This document shows positions 36,401 to 48,400 of a DNA stretch of 64,000 bases, piece by piece. The stretch's first letter is position 1, and each line of letters begins with the position of its first letter. This stretch comes from Diphasiastrum complanatum (Eukaryota; Streptophyta; Lycopodiopsida; Lycopodiales; Lycopodiaceae): positions 30,469,410-30,533,409 of the forward strand of contig CM055107.1 of the NCBI GenBank assembly GCA_029204225.1, given 5' to 3'. Under the pieces are notes generated by a model. That model saw only the letters and a program-made list of their open reading frames with translations, ran no database searches and was not told where the DNA came from. Position numbers and translations under genes: made by a program.

Positions 36401-39400
36401 GCATGGACGATACCTTAAGTTGATTTTTTGGGCCAGTTGAAGTTTAATCTTTTTAGGAGAAATGATAAAACCAGGCAAATGCTTTCAGTTTAAGGCATAG
36501 AACCCATGGTTCCCAGAACCGTGGAAGGAACCGTACCACGGTTCATGACCCGTGGTACTTAATTAATTAATTAATTTCTTTGTCCCCCCAAGACCCCTGT
36601 GTAATAGATCCTAACACCACAGTAGGGCAAATACTAACTGATCCACCCAACCTTGCCTACTCCCTGATATAGAGTAAGCCCCTCCTAGCCCAGTGTGAGG
36701 ACCGGTAGCATGCAACTGCCAAGTGTCGGTCACGTGTCACTGACGTGGCCGACTGCACGTCGGGACGATATTCTCGGTATAGAGTATGACGAGTCTGCGT
36801 CTCTCTACTATCAAGAATCTCCTCTGGTTCATGTGGAGGTTGCTGAGGATCCAATGGGAGAACTAGAACACTGTCCCCTACCAGATTGTCTGATCTGGTT
36901 AAGGCTTTTCGTAACTGACTTACATGAAAGACTGGAAAAACCTTACTGCTGTGTGGGAGTTCTAGTTCATAGGTGACTTCGCCTAGTCTCCTACTGATGG
37001 TAAAGGGACCACAATACCTTGGAGACAACTTAGCACACACTCCTGATTTGAGGGCTTTAGAGTCCTCTGAATTGGGGACACATACTCTATCTCTACAGAG
37101 CAAGTACTCATCTTGAATGGAATACTGTTTCGATTTGAATCCTTGAGTCAGTACTGCTATCTGAGCATATTCCTTGACAAATCGTCTGTAATATCTCGCC
37201 AAACCAAGAAAGATCTGAAGTTCCAAAATATTCTGAGGTCTCAGCCAACTGAGTATGGCTTTAACCTTATTCGGGTCCATCTTAATCCCATCTGACGAGA
37301 TAATGTGACCCAAATATGCTACTTCTTCAACAAAGAATTCACACTTGGATTGTTTAGCATAAAGCTTATGCTTTCTGAGCAGTCGAAACACCTTTCTGAG
37401 GTGTTTTAGATGCTCCTTCCTCGTTTTGCTGTAGACGAGGATGTCATCTAAAAATACGACTACAAAGTTACCCAAGTATGGTCTGAGGACACTGTTCATC
37501 AAGGTCATAAAGGTAGCTGGAGCATTTGTGAGCCCAAATGGCATCACTTTAAGACCGTGACGAGTCCTAAAAGCTGTTTTCGAGACATCTTTCGATTTTA
37601 TACGAACTTGATGATATCCCGATCTGAGGTCTATTTTACTGAAAAACTTAGCCCCATCGAGTTGATCAAACAACTCGTCTGCCCGAGGCATAGGATATTT
37701 ATTCTTTATTGTGACTTTATTGAGGGCTCTGTAATCTACGCAAAGACGCATAGACCCCTCTTTCTTTTTCACCAATAGGTTTGGTGAGGCCCATGGTGAA
37801 CTACTGGTCTAAATTTGGCCTTTCCCAAGATAATCTGTTAACTGCCTAGTTATTTCTTCATCCTCTGTTCGGCTGACCCGATACGGAGGTTTAGAAACAG
37901 GTGCTGTACCTGGTACTAGGTTTATTACATGATCTACCTCTATGCTAGGTGGTAAACCATGTGGCAAATCTTCAGGAAAAACATCTTTAAATTTAGACAA
38001 TAAAGTTTCTAATTTACTGATTTTCTGCTGTATAGAACTAGAAATAGAAACTTCAGGAATAAACTGAACGTCACATAAGAATACCTGATGGTCTTCGTCT
38101 CCGATTAGCTGACAGAGCTCTGAACTACAGACCATAGGTCTGTTGGGAACATCATGCTCCCCATGCAACTGGATCTCTCGGCCTTTATGCTGAAAGCTGA
38201 GGGTGTTCTCCTGATAGTTTCTGTGGAGGGAAGGTCCTAAACTGTAGAGCCAATCTCTCCCGAGAACAATGTTTGTGCGATCCAGGTGCATTATCTGAAA
38301 ATTTATTTCATCTTGGTACCCCTGAATACCAAGATTCAAATTACTTACCATAGTTTCCCATATTTTTTTATCTTCACCCTTAGCTAATGAAACTATGTAC
38401 CTATGCTGACTAGGTACTTCTGGTAGTTTAAGCTTTTTAACCAGGGTGTAGTTGATGAAATTATGGGTTGCCCCATCATCAACGATAACACTTACTGACT
38501 GGTTACCAACTTTCCCATGCATACGTACTAGGTCATGCGGCCCAAAGCTGAAGGGTCTCGCTAGCATTGCAGAGGTCAGCTGGCAACAATGTTCATGATC
38601 TTCATGATACACTTTGATCTCGGAAGCTGCCGAGTCACTGGGGAAACTTACAGTCTGAACAAGATGAACTTGTTTCTTATCTTATCTTTTTTAGTGAAAG
38701 GCCCCTTGGGACACTGTCTGACTGTGTGTCCTTTGCCCATACACACAAAGCACAAACGTTCTTGTTTGGCTTTCTCAAAATCATCTGGTTTTAAGGGCTG
38801 TATGAGTGAAGGGCGTTTCTGAGGAGCTTCACTTTTAAATTTATCTTGATTCTTTCTTTTTAAAAATTTCTTTTTAAATTGAAAGTCTTTTTGAGGAGGT
38901 TGCTCAGAAAGTGGCTGCTGTCTCGCCCTCTTCCTACCCATTGAATCATCATAGATTTGAGCATATCTGAGAGCTTGCTCAAGGGTAGTAGGCGAGTTTC
39001 TCTGGACCTCTACTTTATATTCATCTTTGAGGCCACGGACAAATCCCCTGATTTTATGATAATCATCCATATTTTTAATTTTTAAAATTGCTTCTCGATA
39101 TTGCAAGATATATTGGATGAGAGACTTGTCCATTACTGTTCTTTCTCAGGCTTACCAGGCTCTATCCAGTTCATTTTTTGGTAGGGAGTCTCTTAGGAAA
39201 GCATCTTCAAAAGCTTTCCATGACTGGGGAGTCTGCCCAGTCTCCTGGAGATTTAACCACCACTTATAGGCCATAGGCCCTAGGGAAAGACTGGCCTCAA
39301 TAGCTTGCAAATGGTCAGGGGTCTGTTTAAGAGCATGAATGTTCTTCCATTTCTGAGGAAGGTTTGTAAAATATCTGCATTTCTATCCTTCTCTTCCCCA

Positions 39401-42400
39401 TTAAAAGTAGGAGGCTTGAATTTTTAAAAACACTGGGGTGAGACCGTAAAGTCTCACCCGAAACTGATGGAAGTGGAAAAGGGGACAACTGAGAGGTGGA
39501 GGGAAGACTTCCTTTCGCGGAACTCAAAATCAAGCTTTTGAGTTCAGCGAACGAGTCGTCCACACTAGACTTGAAATTGGCTAATGCCAACTTCAGTTCA
39601 TCCACTTCTGTTACCAATTGGTGAAACTGCTCCTTGGTAACCAGTTCGTCGAGTTCTTCGGCGAACTGTTCCTGTTCTTCCAATTCCATGGGTTCCTTCC
39701 CTTTACTGTAAGCCAAGGCTTCCGTTTCAAGTTCGTCGAAGCCTCTCTCCGGGGGTTGATCAGGTCCCTGAGGAGTGGTCATCTTCGGAACTGAAAGAGA
39801 GGTACCTTAACTTCTGAAGGAAAAAAAAGTCTAAAAGACTAATTTATAACTGTACAAGGGAAAGGAAAGATGACTTAGCTGTTTCTGAGGACTGTACTTC
39901 CAAAGAAATTATGAAGAGCCTCTCAGCTCTTTTCCCCAAGATTTCAAACCTATTGTCCCGGAAAAATCCCAGTTTGAAGCTCCAAAATGGTGCCAAATTT
40001 TCTGGTGCTTGAGTTGAGTAGCTCAGATCTGATTTCCGATGTGGGGCTCCAACCAACTGAGTAAAATCCGGAAAAAAAAACGAAAGAAAATCCGGAAATT
40101 TGATATCCCTGCCCTCGCTGACTGGACAATAACCTATCTGGCCCAATTTTATGAAATTTAAGGCCCAAAACTCATTTGAATCTCTGATCTGACTTCAGGT
40201 AGTAGGTCGCTGGTCTGTGGCAATCTAGTTTGAAGTTCAAACTACTGAGAAATTCTCAAAAACAGTGATGAAAAACCACTTTTTCACCTCCCTGTCCAGT
40301 GCTGGCCCTGTTGGGAAATTTCAGACTAAACTCCACTCAGATCTACTGAAATCCCTCTGTGAAATCAGAGATAGATCCCTGTATGTTCAGCGATGGATCT
40401 ACTGACTAAATCCTACTCTATTTCCGCTGGGAAATCTGTAGAGAACCCTTTGAAATCTGTGAAAAATAGCTGTCTATCCAACGAGTTACCTCTACAAAGA
40501 ATTTGACTCCTTACTATTGTGATTTCTCAGTGAAAATCATGAAGGCTGCACCTATAGTAATTCTCCTCCTCTAATCTTTTCTGAGAAACTCAGAGATCTT
40601 TCCTATCTTCTGATAGCTTTCTCTACTGTCGCTCCTGAATTTCCTAGGATGGAGATGGCTCTGATACAAGTGTAATAGATCCTAACACCACAGTAGGGCC
40701 AATACTAACTGATCCACCCAACCTTGCCTACTCCCTGATATAGAGTAAGCCCCTCCTAGCCCAGTGTGAGGACTGGTAGCATGCAACTGCCAAGTGTCGG
40801 CCACGTGTCACTGACGTGGCCGACTGCACATCGGGACCCAACTGGGAGCTCTATCCTGTTGACAGGGTCCCTAGGCTGTGTTAGGCCCGCCATGGCTATG
40901 GACCGTGCTGGGGCACACTACTCACTGTCTTGCCCTGTTGGTCGTGTACGCTGGACACAACCTTGACTGTGGTATCTGACCTATCTGTGTTCTCTAGGGT
41001 TCGGCACTGGTCACGAGCTCGTAACACCCTCCCAACTTGATATTGGTCCTCATTTCACATATTTTCTGGTAGAGATTGAGAGAGAGGGCGCTTTGGATCT
41101 TCGGCCATTACTGCATGGTCTTAGCCCTACAAGGCAAAGTTGGCATTTTTGAGGTTGATGTTACATACCTCAAGAATGAATTGGAATCAGATGAAGAGGA
41201 AGAAGAAGGAAGCGACAATGCAGATTCAGAAGACAAGGCAAAGCAGCTGCAAGAACAGGTTCACTCCTTGGAGCAGCAACTTCAACAATCAAGGAGTTCT
41301 TGGGCCGACGTGCTCATGGGTTCTAAGCAGGTTATTTATGAATCTATTCAAGAACATAAAAAACGAGATCTCAAAGCCCTCAATGTCAGAATTAGGGGAG
41401 CTTCTTTTGCGGGTAAGGACCTCGTGGATGAGGCAAATGCTTTTATTCATTCCACCTTTGGTCTCAAAGAGGATGTCATATTTGCTTATTGGGTGGGTAA
41501 GCTCCAACCCACCACAATGTTTCTGCGATTCAAGGATGCTTTGCTTTGTCAAAAGGTTTTGCGTAAAAGAGGCTGCCTGAAGGGGTCTACTATTTTTATG
41601 GATCTGAGAGAAAAAAAAATTATCGCAGATGCTAAGGCCAATGGTTTCCAGGACTCTCATTGAGACGGACGCCCGGTCTTGGTTAAAATTGCAGATGTTA
41701 AAATTTCAGATTCTTCTCCCTCTCCTACGTGAGAGATGTTTTGAGCTACGGCCATTTATTTCCTCTCCTACATGAGAGATGAGCTTTCTTTACATAGCGA
41801 TTTACGATTTACGTTTTAGTTTTAGTTTAGTTTTCTGTTGACGGCACTGTCCCGTCCGAGTTCCATTTACTCTGTTGTACTACCTCTTTAGTCTTATATG
41901 CCTTTTGGCATGGAAAAAGACATTAATAAAGCTTTCTTTCTTTCTTTCTTCTCTCTTATCAATTCGGGTATTTTTTTTGGCTCTATTGGCTTTTTTTGGC
42001 TGTTTTTGGGCTGTTTTTGGGGGTGGGTAGTTAAAAAAAAACCATTAATTAATTAGTTGATGAAATGCTATGGTCCTCCCCCCAAAAAAATCTAAACTCC
42101 CTAAGCAAATCTGTTTTTTTTGGCATTTTTTGGGGGTGGGAAACTAAAAATAAATAAATTAATTAATTAATTTATAAATTTATTGTACGGTTCACCACGG
42201 TTCCAGCCAAATTTTTTTAAGAACCGTACGGTGGTTCACTGTACACTTCTCAGAACCGTGGTGAACCGTCCACGGTTCATAAATTCTATGGTTTAAGGAT
42301 ATTTCGCTTGTCATGTTTGTTTGCAAATTTAGGGCATATTCGTAGGATGTAGGGTATTTTGGCTTTACTAACATGTTGCCAGTCAGAATTCTTGAACTAC

Positions 42401-45400
42401 TATTTTCAGCTTTATGGCTACATGATCCTTTTCAGCATGGGTACAGTACATATGTACTATGATTCAACCAAAAACTTTTGAAATTATGCATCAGAAGTTA
42501 GATTTATGATGGAAACTATCTTCTTGTAGGTGCATCTCTTTGGTGGACAAGTTACGTCATGGAAGAATGATCAGGAAGAGGAGTTATTATTTCTGAGTAG
42601 CAAGGTGATGATCTGATTCCGCTCTTTATATTTGCTTGCCATATCATGTATCTTCTAGTTGTATACTTGCATGGTTGGTTATCTAACGGATTAGGGCTCA
42701 AAGATGAATTGAAATCACAGTCAGAAGGGCTATTTTTGTATTTGGACACACTTTGGTCACACAGCTAAGATTCAATTGATGGCATCCAATGTTTTTTGTT
42801 TCTAACATACATATTCCTTGATTGCCTCCACTGACACTGGTCTTTTTATTGGCATAAGTGTGTTGCATTGATCCCAATATAAAAGTTGGCTTTCTGTAAT
42901 ACTATTTTGTGAAAATTTCCTCTAGGAGTTGTGTTAGCTGCTTATGCTAAGTCAAGGTTGAATGTTTTTGTTGCTCTTAGGAAACATACAAGCCTCCAAA
43001 GGCTTTAAGGGGTGGAATACCTATTTGTTTTCCACAGGTAAGTAGCTTGATTTCAAGTTCATTAATGTCAGGGTGAATTCTAGGATGAGGAAAAGTAATG
43101 CTAATATTGTGAGAGATGTTACAGTTTGGCAATTTTGGATCCCTGGAGCAGCACGGCTTTGTCAGGAATAGGATTTGGTCCATCGATTTGGATCCTCCTC
43201 CTATCTCGGTAAACAGCAGCAGCAACAAAGCAGTAATTGATCTTATTTACAAACCGACAGATGATGATTTGAAGATCTGGCCTCGAAGGTACAAGCATTT
43301 CTAAAACATCCACTTCCTTTTTTGATGTTACAATTTTCTTGTAAATGCTTGAAACATTAACGTGACAGCTTTGTCCTGGTCTTCTGTTTCGTCCTATAAA
43401 ATCATATGCATTCTAATGAAAGAAAACCAAGATCACATCTAGAAGCTTATTCCTGGATCACTACTTTGTAGTCATCATAATTGGAGTGAAAAAAGTTTAG
43501 CCTTGTGGCTGTCAGGTGGTTTTTGTTAATTGAGCACACTCTTAGTTTCTTGATTCTCAGTACCATAATTCTTGGTGCAGTTTTGAGCTTCGTCTACGAG
43601 TAGCTTTAGCACGAGGTGGGGACCTCACTTTAACTGTGCGTGTTAGGAATACAGATACCAAGCCTTTGAGTTTTACAATTGCACTGCATACCTACTTTTC
43701 AGTTTCAGACTCCAGGTAAGTTTATCATGCACAACATGAACTACATATTTCTAGATCGTAGCATGTGTTACGTATGAAGATTTTGCTCAATCGCTGCTCC
43801 TGTGAAATTTTCTCTTTCTAATTGGAAATTTCTCACGTTTTTGTTGCTTACTCTGTTGTTACTCGGATGTTGGCGTTTTCTTGCTTGACTTTATCAAGTC
43901 CAGGAAAATTTCATCTTTTCATAGGCAAAAATGAAACTGAGCTGACTATCAGTATATTGATGAAGCTTATTTGAGCTTAATGTAATCTGGATTGAGCAAT
44001 TTAACCAATCTTGCAAGTGGCATGATGACAAAAATGTTGAGAACTCTATTGGTGGCCATACTTAGTTTCTCATCTCAAGCAGCTGACTTTTTAAGTAATC
44101 AAACCACCTGTCTGTCATCTCATGAGCAAAATTGAAGGCATACATACAGAGTCTTTTGTTTTACCAGAGGGTTAAAAATTCATTAACTTACTTTTCCTGA
44201 AATAAGGTCAGTTTGGCTCTCTGGTACGATTAACACAACTAGAACTAAGGAGGAGGTGGGTCAACTATTAGACCTGTTATATACATAGTTTGATTCTTTT
44301 CATTTTTTTTTCTCAGATTTACAGAACCTATTTGTCGTTTTGATCAATCCAGAAATGGAAAGTATATCATGAATAAACTTACAACCAATTGAGAAATGGG
44401 CTAACATTGTACACTTCCAAATGAATCCCTTAAAAAGTCAACTTAAGGAGAGCTTGAAGTGTTTTCGGTCAATAAAGGGTTGAAGCTTGTTTTGTTTATG
44501 GTTTATACTGTCATCAGTGAAGTGCGGATAGAAGGGCTAGAGACTCTTGATTATCTGGACAATCTTGAACATAAGGAAAGATTCACAGAACAAGGAGATG
44601 CAATGACTTTTGATGGAGAGGTACTTGTTCTTACTTCGCAAATTATTCACTTGAGTAGCTGTCCTGATTCAGCTTTACTAGGTGACATGCTTCTCGTTAT
44701 ACTGCAATTGTGCTTTCTGCTGAGGGGGTAACGCATGCATGTATTGCATGCAGGTTGACAGATTCTATCTGAGTACGCCAACTAAACTTGCAATTATTGA
44801 CCATCAAAAGAAGAGGACATTTGTGCTAAGGAAAGAAGGGCTACCTGATGCAGGTTAGTGTTTGCAAGCATGCATCCTTTTCCCAGTATCTCAACGTACT
44901 TAATAAGTCAGTCTCCCTGCAAACTTATCATTTTGGTGCTATGAGGCCTTCAGATAGCATGTAGAAAAGTGATTCTCCCTATGATGAAGCCTGCATGGAT
45001 CTGGGATGAACCACTAGTGTTCATCCAATCTCTATTGCGACATGTATTTGTAGAACCATCCACATCAAGTTATCACAATAGAACACAGTTGGAGAGAAAA
45101 AGGCAAATCAATCTAATGTCAGTTAGAATATGGCAATCTTGTAAGCTGCTGTAACTAAGCTGGCAGTTTTGCTAAGTAAGCTGCTCTAAGAACTAGTCTC
45201 TGAATCATCAGCTGCTGATAATAAGGTTACAAAGTCTTTTAATAGGTTGTGCTGGTCTGGATCAGGGGTAGGCTTGCTAGTTCTAGTTAGGGCCCAATAA
45301 TGGGCTAAAAAGCCTTGTTTGGATTTGAAAATCTGTTTGTAGTTGTTTCAATTTTCAGTATTCTTCAAATCTGCTAGTTGCAGTAGATTTCTTTTGGTAG

Positions 45401-48400
45401 GTCACTGGTGAGGTAGGGCTTTTTACTTTCCTGTTCAATGATTATCCCTCAGTTTTGCAGATTGTCAGTTTGAACCCCTTATTTGTTGGTTTTTGAAGGA
45501 AGAAAGTTTGTAAGTTGCTAGAACCTGGTTGTAGAAGGTCTATTCTACTCAGTTTTTTAAGGAACTCAAGGTAATCTATATGTATAGTTAGTTTTCGGTG
45601 CAAAAAGCTTGTTTGTGCTTTGCTTCAAGGACTTTTGCTACTAGGTTTTGCATATTACACTTTTCCTGGCTATTCTTCTGACATGGCATCCTCAAGCTAT
45701 ACTATTCATGATTTTCAAAGGATTGATGCACTTTTTGCTAAGGTTAAGGCCATGGAGCTCATGCCAAAATAGATTCTTGAGCAGTTGAATTCTGGTCATG
45801 CACCTGAAAGAGTCAACGGCACTGGAAATCTGATCGGTGAACTTGGTTCAAGTGAGAAATGCAAAATTTGGTAGGAAGTGCAAGTTGCAATCCATTAAGG
45901 ACTTACCTGCAAAGTTTACAGCTGCAACAACTGTAAGAACCATGAATGTTGTGGAAAATTGGTTGCAGAAATGGGAGAAGGCCTTTTTGATGTGCGGTGT
46001 TACTGATGATTCAGAGATGATTGCTGAAGCTACCTATCAGTTACAAGAGTAAGTACCATGATGGTGAAGGAAAGGTGAAAAAGATGGCCTTGTACTAGAT
46101 TCATGGGAGGCGTTTCGACAGAGGTTTATGTAGAATTGGGTGTCCATTTTGAGATAATTCATTTGGTGCACTTTGATGTCGTTCTGGGGATGTGTTGGCA
46201 CGTGATGCAAAACCTTTACATAGCCTCGGACCTCATGTGTATGACTTTTAACATGGTCGTAAGCTTCATTCCATCCGTGGTGAGTGGAATGTGCCTCCAG
46301 GACGCAGTTGCTTAAGGTAGGCTGTGAAAGTATGTATGTTTGTTTTCTGCTGGCTATGACTGTTAGAACTAGCGAGGGTAGCATGTGGCGGGTGCAAGAC
46401 AATACTTCAACTAACATAGACCGTGAAATTAGGAGTGAGTTTGCAAATGTGTTTATTGATGATTTGCCATCTGCGTTATTGCCTAATAGAAATGTTGAAC
46501 ATAAGATTGAGCTTATTCTCGGATATTGTCTTGTTGATAGACAACCTTATAGAATGAGTTTGAGAGAGGAAGAGGAGGTGAGGAAGATGCTAGAGGACTA
46601 TCTTGCACATGGGCAGATTGGACCTAGCTGCTCACCTTTTGCCTTGCTGATCATTTGAATAAAAAAGAAGGATGGGTCTTGACGTATGTGTGTGGATTAT
46701 TGAGGCCTAAACAAGATAGCTATTAAGCATCGATATCCTATGCCACGTATTGATGACTTGCTAGAAGCTCGTCATGGTGCTATTGTGTTTAGTAAAATAG
46801 AGTTGTAGAGTGGGTATCATCAGGTTAGAGTTCGTGAAGAGGATGTAAAACTGCCTTCCGAATTCAATTTGGTCACTAGGGGTGTTATGTCCATGTCATG
46901 TATAAGGGAATCGGAATAATTCCTGATGTGGATAGCCGGTTACTCCAGTTGTATGTGGTTATTGGTTATGCTACGTCAGTCCGGACATGGTCGTTTAAGT
47001 AATTAATAATCATATGAGGGCCCAAACCTTATTTGGACATAGGAGCACTTTTATGGTGATTGACTGCTATAATGCAAGAATAGGAGGTCAATAGCTTATT
47101 CTCTCCTCTTGGAGAGAATATATACCACGGAAACTCGCCCATCTCCCTATTGGAATTTCAGATTTATGAGCCAGGATCCTCTCCTCTCTTGTTCATTCAT
47201 TGTGGCTTGGGGGTGAATTGGTTAGGGTATTGACTAGCCTTTTCCCTTGGTTGGGTGGTTTATGCTCCACAGGTATCCTTTTGGTTTGCATGTGACAGGA
47301 TTCTTAAAGATCTTCACTTGGCGATCGCTGTAGTGGTATCAGAGCTTGGATCACATCAATCAGGAGGTGGGGCTTGAGGATCTTGGATTTTGCAGCTTTT
47401 TTGGTGGATCTCTTTGCTTTTGCTTCCAGGTGATGGAATTGACCTCCAAGTAGGTGGTTTCGCAGATCCTTGATTTACTTTCAGCCTAAAGATCATGATT
47501 ATGGATTTTCTCCATAGAATTTGATGGAAATCAATGGATTTTTTATGGTTTTTTGTGATTTTTTACCTACAATTCAAGTTAATTGATCATAGCTACTGAC
47601 CTAGTAAGTTTTCAAGATTGTACTTACTGTTTTACAGTCATTATAGATTGGATCAAATGATTGCATGTTGGTTGAATAGTCAAAGTGATGATTAGATAGT
47701 GATTTTGGACCAAAATTTGGGGTTTCTAGACTAAAAATGGGCTATATAATTCATAATTGACTGAAATCAAAACTTGTAGTGCTTGCATGTAATGGATTTA
47801 CAGGGATTTGGATCTGATTGCACTTATTTGTGGATTTGATCCACAAATTTTGGTGAAAAAGTGTCAAAAAACAAGGTTTTTTTGATGGTTTTTGGACTAA
47901 TTTTGTGGTATTTCATAAAATTCATAGCCAATCTCTATGAATATATTTGAAATTTCTTGTTTTTGAATCTAACAACCGGAGTTCATGTGATTCATTGGAA
48001 GGTAAAATATCTACCTGAGTTCCTTGGATGATAGTGCATGAAAGGTTAAATAATTTCCCATAGACTAACAATGATATTCATGGATAACTAATTGGGAATA
48101 ATTAGTTGATCCATGTGCGAATCCTTTTCTGATCTATTCAAGTTGGTTTCCCATGAGATAATGGTTTCTATAATCAGAGAAGAATACCTTTGGAAGTGAT
48201 TATGCTGGTATGTTGAGTCATTAACTGTCTTGGAGTCGGTTGATGCAACATTTGCTATCGACTTGTCTGATTCAGTGGGATCTTCTGTAAGACTTCTCCT
48301 AGACTGTATCTGGTGTGATGTGACTTGTATTGGAAACTTGTGGAGTTTCCTGATAAAAGGGGGAGAGGTAGTTGATAGAAAGTTGCCTGGGTGAAACATC

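Larger units (their letters stand above)
36600..41026 (-). mobile_element. Deleted Ty3/gypsy (chromovirus-like) element
   Basis: The 5' LTR (minus orientation) is 40671-41026 (356 bp, TGTTACGAGCTCG...TCTATTACA). The primer site GCTCTGATACAA (complement of the tRNA-Met site) is at 40658-40669. The 3' LTR survives only as 36600-36766, joined directly to coding sequence, so its inner half and the polypurine tract are gone. Flanks CCCTG and CCCTC are a near-match 5-bp target duplication. Gag, protease and RT are present; RNase H and the integrase core are deleted. The element lies inside the hAT-like element 36496-42290. Confidence 0.85.
36496..42290. mobile_element. hAT-like element, 5795 bp, carrying nested insertions
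   Basis: Exact 8-bp target duplication GTTTAAGG at 36488-36495 and 42291-42298. Ends are CATAGAACCCATGGTTCC and (reverse complement) CATAGAATTTATGAACCGTG. Both ends carry arrays of GAACCGTGG/CCACGGTTC motifs and then TTAATTAATTAA-rich DNA. No transposase is visible. Most of the interior is a gypsy element (36600-41026) and a LINE ORF1-like segment (41027-41960). It is therefore either a non-autonomous element enlarged by insertions, or a carrier of acquired DNA. Confidence 0.8.
20997..42529 (+). other. Intron 1 of the epimerase gene (21.5 kb)
   Basis: Donor CAA|GTATGA and acceptor CTTCTTGTAG|GTG join two exons in phase 0 (A-Q | V-H). The intron contains two nested hAT-like elements, two copia bodies, a copia/gypsy chimera with MITEs, and a third hAT-like element carrying a gypsy insertion. 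Only about 300 bp at its 5' end and 240 bp at its 3' end look free of identifiable elements. Confidence 0.85.

Noticed and set aside
41289-41660. 123-aa minus-strand ORF opposite the LINE-like ORF1
   Set aside because: The plus-strand frame has the coiled coil and RRM-like text; the antisense frame has no domain.
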